Assembly (NCBI GenBank): GCA_030522415.1
Contig: CM060125.1
Coordinates: forward strand, 4,460,401 to 4,524,400
Direction: 5' to 3'
DNA length: 64,000 nt
Source: Channallabes apus
Lineage: Eukaryota > Chordata > Actinopteri > Siluriformes > Clariidae
The notes under the pieces were generated by a model. It had not been told where the DNA came from, searched no databases, and was given only the letters and a program-made list of their open reading frames with translations. Both the position numbers and the translations under genes were made by a program. Of this stretch, positions 24,224 to 36,854 are shown in pieces; the first letter of the stretch is position 1; each line of letters starts with the position of its first letter.

Positions 24224-24897
24224 ATGTTAACTATATTGATATTACTGTAATAGTAAAAAAGTCAGAAACTCGAATTTTCACTCGAGGAGCATTTTAAGAT
24301 TAAAACATGAAGTTAACATGCGAGTTAAACTGCCTTGGAGCAAGTTGGAAAGGGTGTGTCAAAAATCCAGACTCTTGTTTGTGCCTCATATGGGCGTCAT
24401 GTTTCAGACAGTAGCGGAGGCAGCCGGCCGGCACTGATGGCAGCTCTTCTCTGGATCTCCCTCATCCTCATTTCCACCCTCCTCCTCTTTCCTCCTCCTC
24501 TCCTGTTGCGCTAGTCCTCGCTCGGCAGAGCTCAGATGGTGCTGCTGAGAAAGGAAGACATGCGGCATGTCTATTTCCAAATCCCACGCCGTCTCTGTGT
24601 AGAGTCTCGCCTCACTCTCCAGAGACTCGCGTTAAAGTACAGCACTAATGCAGATGACACACTTCAGAGAACTCGTAATGCCAGCGCCGCTTCCTGAGCA
24701 AAAATCTCACCACTTAATGGTTCAAATACATCCATCACCCACATTAGCAAACATGCACATACAGTACATTCAATTCTAGATGTATTGGCACTTCTTATAA
24801 TATAAAATTTTTAAAAAGTCGATACATTGATTCCAATTTTCCAGACAAGTTATGCAAGAAACTATTCATATTTTAAAACAATTACAGTTATTTTTTC

Positions 24898-25195
24898 CCT
24901 TGGGAAGGTTAGCATGGCTGCCTCTCACCTCCAGGGCTAGGGGTTCGGATCATGCTTCTGGTCTGTTTTTGTGGTGCTTTGTTGGTTTCTTTTGACATTC
25001 GTTGTACAGTACATTCATTGTAGGCAGATTGATGTCTTCAAATCAATGCTCTCAAATCTGATTGATGTTTTCAAGAGTGTTTGTGTCCTGGTTCCCTGAG
25101 ATGAGTTGGCACCCTATCCAGGGTGTCTCCTGCCTTGTGCCCTGAACTGCCTGGAATAGGCTCCAAACTCCTCGACCCACCGCAGAAAATGTAAA
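24898..25195 (+). repeat. tRNA-derived SINE, very old copy
   Basis: Only the skeleton is left: cacctccagggctaggggtt, gttggcaccctatccagggt, gcctggaataggctcc. Confidence 0.65.
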
Positions 25196-25277
25196 ACTGA
25201 TAGAATTAACGAATGCTTTCTCTTTTAATTGTCTAAGAATTATGATGATGCATTTTCAGTATCATACTATTTATTGA

Positions 25278-25650
25278 GGCGGCGCGGTGGTGTAGTGGTT
25301 AGCACTGTCGCCTTGCACCTCCAGGGTCTGGGTTCGATTCCCCGGCCAGGCTCGATTCCCGTCTCTGTGTGCAGGGAGTTTGCATGTTCTCCCCGTGCTT
25401 GGTGGGTTTCCTCCGGGTACTCCGGTTTCCTCCCACAGTCCAAAGATATGCAGATTAGGCTAATTGGCGTTCCCAAATTGCCCGTAGTGTGTGATTGGGT
25501 GTGTGAGTGTGTGTATGTGTGTGTGCCCTGCGATGGATTGGCACCCTGTCCAGGGTGTACCCTGCCTAGTGCCCGAAGTCTCCTGGGATAGGCTCCAGGT
25601 CCCCCGCGACCCTGAACACAGGATTAAGCGGTATAGAGAATGAATGAAGG
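25278..25650 (+). repeat. tRNA-derived SINE, full length
   Basis: Target duplication atactatttattga (25264-25277 and 25651-25664). Confidence 0.92.
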
Positions 25651-26855
25651 ATACTATTTATTGATCTTTTTCTGGATTAACAAATTTGAACATATCACCT
25701 GACTGAATCTATTTAAGACAGTATGTTTGGATCAGTATTCTACACAGTCCTGATCATGCTTGAGTAAATGTGCATGATTTCAGCCTACAGCCATAAGCTA
25801 GAAAAAGCAGTAAGTAAACATCAGCCCAGCTGTTTGCTCTCATGGCTATTGTTTCCACCTGAAGATGTTTCTATAGCAACAGCACAACCCCCCCCCCCCA
25901 CCACCACCACCACAAACACACACACAAAGACTGCTGATATACATGGTCATCAGGTGCTGTAAATCTTTCCAGGGGCACTAAAGACTCTATCCTCTATATA
26001 ACCAACACAGTTTTACATTTCAGTAATGTGTCAGTTTTGCTTGTAGATTTTTTTTGTGTGTTTTCTCAATTGAAAGGGAATAAAGCTGGATATACAGTAG
26101 AACGGGAAACCAAAAGCCATTAAAAAAATGAAATATTTATGAAATGTATATGATTCTGGAGCAAATGTACTGGTTTGTGCTGTATTCTGTTATTCCGATG
26201 GAAGTTAATGATTGTATGCCATGCTGTTGTTACATGGAAACCATGAAAGGTGCACACTGTTTTTTGAAGGGACAAATAAATTAAAGCTCAAAACAATAAT
26301 AATTTTATATCTGTATATAATTTTTCAGCATTGTTCAATGTCTTATTAATGAGAAATTTAGTATAGATGTAGTGGAGACAACAAACATTGGACTTAAAGT
26401 CTCAGAGTGCAATGCACCTGTGCAGTAAAGTTACAGCAGATACCGTACTCATCTGAGCTACTTATCAATATTAGCATGAAATGTGAAGCTTTAGAAATTG
26501 TCTTTGAGCAGAGTGGAAAGATAAGGGCATGAGAGAGATGGACGGGCTAAATGTTTAACACACTGGTGCATTGATCTCTTTAGGTGGAGATGAATTGAGC
26601 ATAAGAAGACAGTTAAATGGTTATGTAGGAGTTGGAAATCTTCTTAGATTATTATTTCTCAATTTATTCCTTCAGCTTCCTTATTGCTTCAGAATTAAAG
26701 GAATAACAGTGACAATATGGAAATAAAATATCCATGTTGTCTTACTTTACCCCAAGTGTGGGATTTACGACACCTTTTTAGGAACTTGTATTTTCTACCA
26801 CAAGTAAAATATTGTGTGCAGACTACTCAATTTAATACTTTAAAATAGTGATGGA

Positions 26856-27223
26856 GGCAGCACGGTGGTGTAGTCGTTAGCACTGTCGCCTTGCACCTCC
26901 AGGGTCTGGGTTCGATTCCCCGGCCAGGCTCGATTCCCGTCTCTGTGTGCATGGAGTTTGCATGTTCTCCCCGTGCTTGGTGGGTTTCCTCCGGGTACTC
27001 CGGTTTCCTCCCACAGTCCAAAGATATGCAGGTTAGGCTAATTGGCGTTCCCAAATTGCCCGTAGTGTGTGAATGGGTGTGTGAGTGTGTGTATGTGTGT
27101 ATGCCCTGCGATGGATTGGCACCCTGTCCAGGGTGTACCCCGCCTAGTGCCCGAAGCTTCCTGGGATAGGCTCCAGGCCCCCGCGACCCTGAATACAGGA
27201 TTAAGCGGTATAGAAGATGATTG
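26856..27223 (+). repeat. tRNA-derived SINE, full length
   Basis: Target duplication aaatagtgatgga on both sides; inserted about 160 bp upstream of exon B. Confidence 0.92.
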
Positions 27224-27379
27224 AAATAGTGATGGAAAGTTTGGATAATTTTGGTGATGCAGTTCTTTGAATCTCGTTCATCAAAATGGTACAAATCTTT
27301 TTTTTTTTTTTTTTTTAAATCTACTGGTCCGAAACAATCTTTTGTCATGAGACATTTTGTTGTCTGTTTTTCTCCACAG

Positions 27380-27463
27380 GAAACGGAAGTGAGTGAGAGG
27401 AGGAAGAGGTGTCAGTTTCTTGAGCGAGAAGTGAAGAACAAGATCTTGGCATGCCAGAGTTTG
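27380..27463 (+). CDS. rimbp2: RIMBP coiled-coil exon B (28 codons)
   Basis: Acceptor tctccacag and donor gtaagt are both strong, phase 0 at each end. The product ETEVSERRKRCQFLEREV aligns with the TSPOAP1 segment ESELSKKRKKCESLEQEA (same charge pattern and conserved Cys). It is a basic and acidic heptad helix with no catalytic motif, as expected for a scaffold rod. It lies about 150 bp downstream of a SINE copy and a poly-T run. Confidence 0.72.
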
Positions 27464-27812
27464 GTAAGTTTATTCAGCTCACATTTACTGCACATCACTT
27501 TCAGTTTTCCTCCGAAATGTCAGTGTGCAGTTGTGGACTCTGACAGACCGAGCAGAGCAGAGAAAGGTCTTCTCCTTGTTTTGTCCTCTTCTTCTTCTTT
27601 TCGGCATCCAAGAGTAAAGATGCTTCTTTAGGAACTCATAATAGATTATAAATATTTGTAAAAAAAAAAAAAAAAAGAAAAGAAAAATCTGAATTCATGT
27701 TCTGCAGGCAGTTGCTAGTTTCTCAGGAGCCATAGGTCCAGTTGAGCTGTAATTTGATGTACAGAGTAAATAGATTATTGAACAACCATGGGCACTACAA
27801 GCCAGTCAGCTT

Positions 27813-28155
27813 CATTCATTCATTCATTCATTTTCTATACCGCTTAATCCTGTGTTCAGGGTCGCGGTGGACCTGGAGCCTATCCCAGGAGACTTCGGGC
27901 ACTAGGCGGGGTACACCCTGGACAGGGTGCCAATCCATCGCAGGGCACACACACACACTCACACACTACGGGCAATTTAGGAACGCCAATTAGCCTAACC
28001 TGCATGTCTTTGGACTGTGGGAGGAAACCGGAGTACCCGGAGGAAACCCACCAAGCACGGGGAGAACATGCAAACTCCATGCACACAGAGATGGGAATCG
28101 AGCTTGGCCGGGGAATCGAACCCAGACCCTGGAGGTGCAAGGCGACAGTGCTAAC
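27813..28155 (-). repeat. tRNA-derived SINE, 5' end short
   Basis: Target duplication gccagtcagctt (27801-27812 and 28156-28167); lacks the first ~20 bp including the A box, so it inserted already truncated. Confidence 0.9.
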
Positions 28156-29232
28156 GCCAGTCAGCTTGTCTTTACTAAAAGTAAATGTCATGTTCTACTG
28201 GAGTCTATTTGGTGTTCTTGATCAGACCTGAGAAAATGCACTTTTTACAAATTATGCAAAATTAGAGGAACTGTGGAACAAATATGAATGCTAAGCTCGT
28301 GTAGCTATCTACAGTATCTAACTGTCTAGCTAAGGATGATGGATAAGTGGTTGCCATGGTATGAAATATTACATTCTGGCACATCTCTTTGCCTTTAGCT
28401 AAATCAGAGTACTGTACTTTAAGATGATGATTAAAATGCACACTTACATCCAGTAGGTAATTTGCTAGCAGTGGATGAGCTTTTATGTGCTAAATTAACA
28501 ACAATAAATTGTTTGTTGCGATATATTAAGAATTTATTAAGCTAAAAATCTGTTACTTTTCAGTAGTCACAAACATACACATTGTAATGTCCTAAATATC
28601 CAGGAGCCAGATTTGCTGTTGTAATTTTTATTTAATCCCCTTCATGAATCAGAAGTGGCTTAGAAGCGGACATGGACAGGACAGCAGCAAGGATTAAAGA
28701 TGACACACTGGATATCAGGGGTTGTCAAGGCAGAGAGGACTCTGGGAATTTATTGTTATGTAATTGGAACCGGCCTTTGTGGACAGAGCGTCCTCACATC
28801 AACTTTTGGTTATTTATACCAAACACCTTGCAGGGGAGTGGAGTAACGTCCAGCAGCAGGGTTGCTAGAGGCTACAGTTTCAACAAGGGGAATTGATCTA
28901 ATATACATAATATTATTATGGGATTATGCTAACCTAAATATAGGTTTATTAAGCCTATTTCTAGACCCTTTTAATAATTTAAATCTTAAAAATGTTTTAG
29001 ACTAGCAGATAATTTGGCATTTCTGTAATGTTTAAGGCATTATATTTCTATTATACTTTTTTACACTAAGGGGTTTGACTGCAAAATGCAGTTAAAAAAA
29101 TCTAATAGTTTTATCTAAAACTATTCATGAATCAGTTGATCCAAATTTAAACCCCTGATACTCAGTGTGTCATCTCTAATCCATCTTGCTGTCCTGTTTA
29201 TGTCTGCATTTGATCTAAATAAGGCCTAATCC

Positions 29233-29556
29233 GTGCGGCGCGGTGGTGTAGTGGTTAGCACTGTCGCCTTGCACCTCCAGGGTCTGTGTTCGATTCCTCG
29301 GCCAGGCTCTGTGTGCATGGAGTTTGCATGTTCTCCCCGTGCTTGGTGGGTTTCCTCCGGGTACTCCGGTTTCCTCCCACAGTCCAAAGATATGCAGGTT
29401 AGGCTAATTGGCATTCCTAAATTGCCTGTAGTGTGTGATTGGCACCCTGTCCAGGGTGTACCCCGCCTAGTGCCCAAAGTCTCCTGGGATAGGCTCCAGG
29501 CCCCCCGTGACCCTGAACACAGGATTAAGCGGTATAGAAAATGAATGAATGAATGA
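29233..29556 (+). repeat. tRNA-derived SINE with internal deletions
   Basis: Target duplication aaggcctaatcc (29221-29232 and 29557-29568); the (tg)n segment is deleted. Confidence 0.9.
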
Positions 29557-29777
29557 AAGGCCTAATCCTGGGAGTAGTTCTGGTTTGAAGTTTATTCACT
29601 GTCTGCAGCCAGTCTACTCTTCTGATTTTCAAACCCCTAGCGTGTGATTAGGCATGTCAGGGCGGGAAGGCAAATGACCTTATACCATTGATTAAGTATA
29701 ACAGTCTGCAGGTGGCAATATCGCTGCTTTTGTATCCAATTTCCCCAAAAAAATGACTTTTTATATAAGCATTTGTA

Positions 29778-29778
<1 letters not shown>

Positions 29779-29860
<82 letters not shown>
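29779..29860. repeat. (AT)n microsatellites
   Basis: Long TA runs here and at 30058-30096, 36800-36851, 41488-41544, 52300-52365, 53957-54017 and 54038-54083. Open frames with YIYIYI come only from these. Confidence 0.95.
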
Positions 29861-30055
29861 AAACACTTTTCTTTTATTGGTCGGATGAAATATGCTAATT
29901 TTTTGAGATAGGGATTTTGGGTTTTCATGAGCTGTATGCCACAATCATCAATATTAAAACAATAAAAGGCTTGAACTACTTCAATTGTGTGTAATGAATC
30001 TAAAATATATGAAAGTCTGTTTATCAGTACATTACAGAAAATAATGAACTTTATT

Positions 30056-30099
<44 letters not shown>

Positions 30100-30612
30100 G
30101 AGTTATAATGGAAGACAACTGGACAACATTTCAAACATGATGAAAAGTCCAATTTACAATGCAGCCACCTCCTCTACCAGTTGCAGTTTCACTTCAGTAG
30201 TTGGTGACTACACCTCATCATAATGACAGTTATGACATAATAACCATGACAGTTGGGGAAACTGCAATGGCTCCAGAATCCATCAATTGCATTTAAGCTA
30301 TGGCAGTTGCTATTTTGCTCAGACAGTAGCTATTAGTAATGAGTTGGATTTTGTAATGCGCGTGTAATGTGGTTGTTCACTGACAAAATTTAGTTATAAA
30401 TGTGTACATTAAAAGCTTCTCAACAAGAGATGTTTAGCATTAATATTAAAATATAGCGGTATATTTAAATGTATAGACAACCTTGTGTGAGAAAAACTAG
30501 TTGGCAAAATGGGTGAAAAGATGCCATTTATAGCATTTTGCAATCAATCCATTCATTTTCAGGGATATGGATTAACATGCTAATATGATGCGAGTTAATA
30601 TTGCTGCATTTA

Positions 30613-32237
30613 CAGTGGTGTGAAAAACTATTTGCCCCCCTCCTGATTTCTTATTCTTTTGCATGTTTGTCACACAAAATGTTTCTGATCATCAAACACA
30701 TTTAACTATTAGTCAAAGATAACACAAGTAAACACAAAATGCAGTTTTTAAATGAGGGGTTTTATTATTTAGGGAGAAAAAAAATCCAAACCTACCTGGC
30801 CCTGTGTGAAAAAGTAATTGCCCCCTGAACCTAATAACTGGTTGGGCCACCCTTAGCAGCAATAACTGCAATCAATCGTTTGCGATAACTTGCAACGAGT
30901 CTTTTACAGCGCTCTGGAGGAATTTTGGCCCACTCATCTTTGCAGAATTGTTGGAATTCAGCTTGATTTGAGGGTTTTCTAGCATGAACCACCTTTTTAA
31001 GGTCATGCCACAACATCTCAATAGGATTCAGGTCAGGACTTTGACTAGGCCACTCCAAAGTCTTCATTTTGTTTTTCTTCAGCCATTAAGAGGTGAATTT
31101 GCTGGTGTGTTTTGGGTCATTGTCCTGCTGCAGCACCCAAGATCGCTTCAGCTTGAGTTGACGAACAGATGGCCAGACATTCTCCTTTAGGATTTTTTGG
31201 TAGACAGTAGAATTCATGGTTCCATATATCACAGCAAGCCTTCCAGGTCCTGAAGCAGCAAAACAACCCCAGACCATCACACTACCACCACCATATTTTA
31301 CTGTTGGTATGATGTTCTTTTTCTGAAATGCTGTGTTACTTTTACGCCAGATGTAACGGGACACGCACCTTCCAAAAAGTTCAACTTTTGTCTCGTCGGT
31401 CCACAAGGTATTTTCCCAAAAGTCTTGGCAATCATTGAGATGTTTTTTAGCAAAATTGAGACGAGCCTTAATGTTCTTTTTGCTTAAAAGTGGTTTGCAC
31501 CTTGGAAATCTGCCATGCAGGCCGTTTTTGCCCAGTCTCTTTCTTATGGTGGAGTCGTGAACACTGACCTTAATTGAGGCAAGTGAGGCCTGCAGTTCTT
31601 TAAATGTTGTCCTGGGGTCTTTTGTGGCCTCTCGGATGAGTTGTCTCTGCGCTCTTGGGGTAATTTTGGTCGGCCGGCCACTCCTGGGAAGGTTCACCAC
31701 TGTTCCATGTTTTTGCCATTTGTGGATAATGGCTCTCACTGTGGTTCGCTGGAGTCCCAAAGCTTTAGAAATGGCTTTATAACCTTTACCAGACTGATAG
31801 ATCTCAATTACTTTTGTTCTCATTTGTTCCTGAATTTCTTTGGATCTTGGCATGATGTCTAGCTTTTGAGGTGCTTTTGGTCTACTTCTCTGTCAGGTAG
31901 CTCCTATTTAAGTGATTTCTTGATTGAAACAGGTGTGGCAGTAATCAGGCCTGGGGGTGACTACAGAAATTGAACTCAGGTGTGATAAACCACAGTTACT
32001 GTAAGTAATTTTTTAACAAGGGGGGCAATCACTTTTTCACACAGGGCCATGTAGATTTGGTGTTTTTTTTTTCTCCCTTAATAACGTAAACCTTCATTTA
32101 AAAACTGCATTTTGTGTTCAATTATGTTATCTTTGACTAATAGTTAACGGTTTTTGATGAGCAGAAACATTTAAGTGTGACAAACATGCAAAAGAATAAG
32201 AAATCAGGAAGGGGGCAAATAGTTTTTCACACCACTG
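30613..32237 (-). mobile_element. Full-length Tc1-like transposon with long terminal inverted repeats
   Basis: Both ends read cagtggtgtgaaaaactatt on the inward strand, flanked by TA on each side (30611-30612 and 32238-32239). The inverted repeats run about 140 bp with few mismatches (for example ttcttattcttttgcatg on both). The 1625-bp length is standard for Tc1. It lies in intron 2 in reverse orientation to the host gene and encloses one transposase gene. Confidence 0.92.
30831..31853 (-). pseudogene. Tc1-like transposase with a single nonsense codon (340 codons)
   Basis: The minus-strand frame starts at 31853 and would run to 30831 but for one TAA at codon 256 (31086-31088), where relatives have a Glu codon before WLKKNK. 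The helix-turn-helix YKAISKALGLQRTTVRAII is intact, as are the catalytic motifs WTDETKVELF, QQDNDPKHTS and SPDLNPIE. The last of these lies after the stop, so the truncated 255-aa product lacks the third catalytic residue and should be inactive. No frameshift is seen, so inactivation looks recent. Confidence 0.9.
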
Positions 32238-32984
32238 TATATATTACATTTATTCAGTATAAATGAGCACTTGAGTCTTGTGGCTGTTATTTAAGCAGCT
32301 AATTCTCAGGAGGATAATAATTAAGATGCTAAAGAAATAAAGTATACAGTACATTTCAAGACTGACTCTAATCCTTAAGGTCTAATGTTGATTAAGCGAC
32401 TGAGCTGCATACAGTATACTGTATACACAACATGCAGCGGTTTATTTTCGGATTCTGTGTTGGTGGTACAATGCAAACTTGCAGAAAAATGATGCTCGGC
32501 CTCCTGTATGATACACAAATGTCAGCTGGAGAAATAATGAGGCAGTGATTTACTGCGCTGAGAGGCCAACCATGCAGCTGCTTACTTGAGTCTGAGAGTT
32601 TACAGTCTCTGTTTGAGGTTATTAAAGGTTGTATATATTTGTAACCCAGTGTTGCTATTTTTTCACCTGCTATTCAATTACTTTTTACACAACGCTACCC
32701 ATAGATCATTCATATAGTCAGCTCTTTGAGTCTGCTATTTTATGAGAATGTTTAGACTAGACTAATATTTTGTACATGTAGTCTGAATCAAAATTGTTCA
32801 CAGAAACTTATTTTTCAAAGTCAATATTGTTTCTAAGCATAAATTAATTTATTTGAATCCAGCTCTAGGTCATATTGATATTTGATGTTACTTTCATTGC
32901 TTACTTGTACAGTACAGAACATGATGTTCTCCTTGTCCATGTCCATGGTTAGATAGTAATGTACGTTAGCCAAAATTAAATTAA

Positions 32985-33330
32985 ACAAAATTTTATTTAT
33001 ATTGCGCTGTTAACAATGGCCATTGTCACAAAAGCTCTCTACAGAATTAATTAATTGTTATGGAAATTAGTTTAAAAGATATGATGAAATATGTATGAAT
33101 TATAATTATTAGTTAGTCCCTGATGAGCAAGCGGAGGGCAATGGCGGCAAGGAAGAAATTTCCTTAAATGACAATACTGTAGGAACAAACCTTGTGAAGA
33201 ACTCAAAAGGGAACCCATCCTCATTTGGGTGATATTGCATAGCAGGGATTGATTTGTGGTCATACTCTGTGTCATAAGAGCTGGTCGTCAGGTTGAAATA
33301 ATTATATACTGTAGAAGTTGCTTCAATACA
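32985..33330 (+). repeat. Common teleost interspersed repeat
   Basis: Phrases ttttatttatattgcgctgt and aaaagggaacccatcctcat are ones I know from dispersed fish repeats whose class I cannot name. Confidence 0.45.
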
Positions 33331-34031
33331 TAAAGTAACAGCTCTTGGAACACTATTTTCCATCACTGTTTTGGGTACTGTTTGATTTAGGACGATGAAA
33401 GATGGATTGATGGATGGATGGATAGATGGATGGATGTTTAGAATTGATTGAGGCTGGACTGTGTATTTCCATGTATTTCACTGAAATATCAGAAATGGTC
33501 AGCTGTGACTGAATAAGCTGGAACTAATTGACTTAAGAGAAGAACGAATCCCTTTATACATACTGAATATCACCTTCATCTCTGGTTAAGACTTGTTTTC
33601 AGTGATGCAGTTTCCTCCAAGTGCTCTCCCAACTCTTCATTTATTATGAGTAAACTGATTTTATAAACTCTCCTCCATTTATGGAGCACATTTTTAGCAG
33701 GCTAATAAATATTAATGAAGTCAGCCTTATGTTAACGATGCCAGCCTTATTAATCACTAGTGGATGACTTAAGGAAGTAAAAAAAAACATTTTCCAACCG
33801 AGACCAGAAGTATGCTTTAGGTGTAATCAGGAATTGTAATGACATTTAAAGCTTTTTTCAATGCTCTTTTTCTTAGTTTGTCCTTTGGTTCCTGTACCCT
33901 TTTCATTATAACCCTGTACCCTGAACCTCGCCTGTGTCCTGCTGTAGTATAGTTGTGTTGAGCTTTTCTTAGAAACTGCAGAAACAAGTGCCACACCTGG
34001 AGCTAAAGTTCAGGTCACATTGTCAGTCTTA

Positions 34032-34034
<3 letters not shown>

Positions 34035-34074
<40 letters not shown>
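34035..34074 (+). repeat. (CT)20 microsatellite
   Basis: Pure CT run. Other simple tracts are (TAA)n at 44306-44360, (CA)n at 56311-56360, poly-C at 10681 and 56471, and poly-G at 52083. Confidence 0.95.
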
Positions 34075-34077
<3 letters not shown>

Positions 34078-35049
34078 TTGGTAAATAGACCATCAGTGAC
34101 TTTGACTGTCCATGGTTGTAAGTGCCATGGGCTGGATCTTAGAAACCGCATCTCATGGGCTTTCCACTCAAGCACCATTCTGTTGAGATTACGCAGAACT
34201 AAATGGAGTTTAGAAAGTTGATTGAAAAGTCATCGTCTACTCTTTTTCCAATCTCCAGTTGTCCATTGTCTGTAAGCCTGTGGTCACTATAGCTTCAAAT
34301 GCCACTTCTTGACTGAGAGGAGTGGAACCTGATGTGGTTTCCTGCTGTTGTGGTTTACCAACTCAAGGTTCGATGTGTTGTGCATTCTGGAGTGCTTTTC
34401 TCCTAACCATGTAAAGAACAATTAAACAGTGGTTTATTTCCATGACTGTTAAGTGATAGAATTGTACGTCCAACACAAGCACATCACCTCTTTAACCCTT
34501 ACATGGCTACAAAAAGATGAACTCTCTTTTCATGTCAGTAAAGTCATGCACTACTACTGTGAAATACATTTTAATTCTCACCTACAACATAACATTTTTT
34601 CCTTTAAGATAGATTTGAAATCCTTTCAAATTTGAGAGGCGCTGCTTAGCGAACAGGACATAGGACGTAGTCAAATTAGTGATTCTGAATGTTCCCTGTG
34701 GCCCTGGTTTCATTTTTGAGTGTTAAGTTTAATGTATGTTTGTTTTAGAACCTAATGTCTGTTCTTAAAAAAAGATGACAGCCTTCCATTAGCTTTATAA
34801 CAGTTCCAGTGTAAAATTTAATTAAAGTACATTTCAGACAATAAGAATACACTGCCTGGCCCCCCAAAAAAGTCACACACTTTAATATTTTGTTTGCCTG
34901 TCTTTAGCTTTGATATTAGAATATTATGGCGGCCAATTAATTTTGTGAAATGATTCTTCATGCCTCTTAAGCAAAGAAAATATATTTTTCTATATATTAA
35001 CTGTCAGTATATTAAATGATATAGTGTTCTGTTGCTACACTAACTGATA

Positions 35050-36448
35050 CTAACTAATAATTAACAGAAAAAATGCCCATAGACATTGCTTGATGAGTGC
35101 TAATGACTAAATAGAGTGCACCTGTGTGTAGTCTAATGTCAGTACAAATACAGCTGCTCTGTGACGGCCTCAGAGGTTGTCTAAGAGAATATTGGGAGCA
35201 ACGACACCATGAAGTCCAAAGAACACACCAGACAGGTCAGGGATAAAGTTATTGAGAAATTTAAAGCAGGCTTAGGCTACAAAAAGATTTCCAAAGCCTT
35301 GAACATCCCACGGAGCACTGTTCAAGCGATCATTCAGAAATGGAAGGAGTATGGCTCAACTGTAAACCTACCAAGACAAGGTCGTCCACCTAAACTTACA
35401 GGCCGAACAAGGAGAGCGCTGATCAGAAATGCAGCCAAGAGGCCCATGGTGACTCTGGACGAGCTGCAGAGATCTACAGCTCAGGTGGGGGAATCTGTCC
35501 ATAGGTCAACTATTAGTCGTGCACTGCACAAAGTTGGCCTTTATCGAAGAGTGGCAAGAAGAAAGCCATTGTTAACAGAAAACCATAAGAAGTCCCGACT
35601 GCAGTTTACCACAAGCCATGTGGGGGACACAGCAAACCTGTGGAAGAAGGTGCTCTGGTCAGATGAGACCAAAATAGAACTTTTTGACCAAAATGCAAAA
35701 CGTTATGTGTGGCGGAAAACTAACACCGCACATCACTCTGAACACACCATCGCCACTGTCAAATATGGTGGTGGCAGCATCATGCTCTGGGGGTGCTTCT
35801 CTTCAGCAGGGACAGGGAAGCTGGTCAGAGTTGATGGGAAGATGGATGGAGCCAAATACAGGGCAATCTTGGAAGAAAACCTCTTGGAGTCTGCAAAAGA
35901 CTTGAGACTGGCGTGGAGGTTCACCTTCCAGCAGGACAACGACCCTAAACATAAAGCCAGGGCAACAATGGAATGGTTTAAAACAAAACATATCCATGTG
36001 TTAGAATGGCCGAGTCAAAGTCCAGATCTAAATCCAATCGAGAATCTGTGGCAAGATCTGAAAACTGCTGTTCACAAACGCTGTCCATCTAATCTGACTG
36101 AGCTGGAGCTGTTTTGCAAAGAAGAATGGGCAACGATTTCAGTCTCTAGATGTGCAAAGCTGGTAGAGACATACCCTAAAAGACTGGCAGCTGTAATTGC
36201 AGCAAAAGGTGGTTCTACAAAGTATTGACTCAGGGGGCTGAATAATTATGCACACCGCACTTTTCAGTTATTTATTTGTAAAAAATGTTTGTAATCATGT
36301 ATGATTTTCGTTCCACTTCTCACGTGTACACCACTTTGTATTGGTCTTTCACGTGGAATTCCAATAAAATTGATTCATGTTTGTGGCTGTAATGTGACAA
36401 AATGGGGAATAGTTCAAGGGGGGCGAATACTTTTGCAAGTCACTGTAT
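35050..36448 (+). mobile_element. Tc1-like element, 5' truncated, with right terminal repeat
   Basis: The right end reads ggggcgaatacttttgcaag then tcactgta, a typical Tc1 terminus next to TA. The matching left terminus (cagtgacttgcaaaag) is not found upstream of the ORF; the unique 5' leader begins near 35050-35065 and runs directly into an older Tc1 family. The left boundary is therefore approximate. A polyadenylation-like AATAAA lies at 36363. Confidence 0.75.
35209..36228 (+). CDS. Tc1-like transposase, uninterrupted ORF (339 aa)
   Basis: DD34E transposase of the Tc1/mariner superfamily, catalysing cut-and-paste transposition at TA sites. N-terminal paired-like helix-turn-helix: YKKISKALNIPRSTVQAII (about residues 24-43), then a GRPPKLTGR AT-hook-like linker. 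Catalytic residues are the first Asp in WSDETKIELF, the second in QQDNDPKHKA and the Glu in SPDLNPIENLW, all present. The product ends with AAKGGSTKY at full family length. The sequence seems identical or nearly so to a Tc1 group widespread in fishes, implying recent activity or transfer. The right terminal repeat is present; the left one is missing. Confidence 0.92.
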   Translation: MKSKEHTRQVRDKVIEKFKAGLGYKKISKALNIPRSTVQAIIQKWKEYGSTVNLPRQGRPPKLTGRTRRALIRNAAKRPMVTLDELQRSTAQVGESVHRSTISRALHKVGLYRRVARRKPLLTENHKKSRLQFTTSHVGDTANLWKKVLWSDETKIELFDQNAKRYVWRKTNTAHHSEHTIATVKYGGGSIMLWGCFSSAGTGKLVRVDGKMDGAKYRAILEENLLESAKDLRLAWRFTFQQDNDPKHKARATMEWFKTKHIHVLEWPSQSPDLNPIENLWQDLKTAVHKRCPSNLTELELFCKEEWATISVSRCAKLVETYPKRLAAVIAAKGGSTKY

Positions 36449-36795
36449 ATTCACAATATAGAGATTAATATATTGTATTAATATATTACATTTCATATAT
36501 TTCATATATTGAGAAATATATACAATATATTCAAACGTATATACTGTTTATTTATGTATACAATTTTATATTCAACTATACACTTCATAATATATTAATT
36601 TGATTGAATATATCTATTTCTGTATTATTATTTATTTTTTTACAATATGCTTATTTGTTAATATAGTTTGAACAAAATGGACTTTATAGGCATTAATCAG
36701 AGCACACTGACAAAGTGCATAAAGTTTCAATAATGTTTCAGTAAAATAATTATAAGTATAAATATAATCGTTTTTGTCTTCATTGCAATATACTG

Positions 36796-36854
<59 letters not shown>

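Larger units (their letters stand above)
5361..27379 (+). other. Intron 1 (about 22 kb)
   Basis: Contains many SINEs, the 11.8-12.6 kb element, the Gypsy remnant and a Tc1 remnant. I see no recognisable feature in 5365-6000, 6920-8930, 10530-11820, 15000-15580, 15945-17250, 17615-18290, 20415-21410 or 25670-26850. The stretch 24.40-24.72 kb is GC-richer and free of repeats, with no ORF. Confidence 0.6.

Noticed and set aside
27464..27631. Read-through of exon B into a longer ORF
   Set aside because: A consensus gtaagt donor follows the last family-like residue; downstream residues have no similarity.
29657..30223. ORFs containing YIYIYIYI
   Set aside because: Translation of (AT)n tracts.
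35684..35997. Smaller ORFs within the Tc1 transposase
   Set aside because: Alternative frames of the intact 339-codon transposase.
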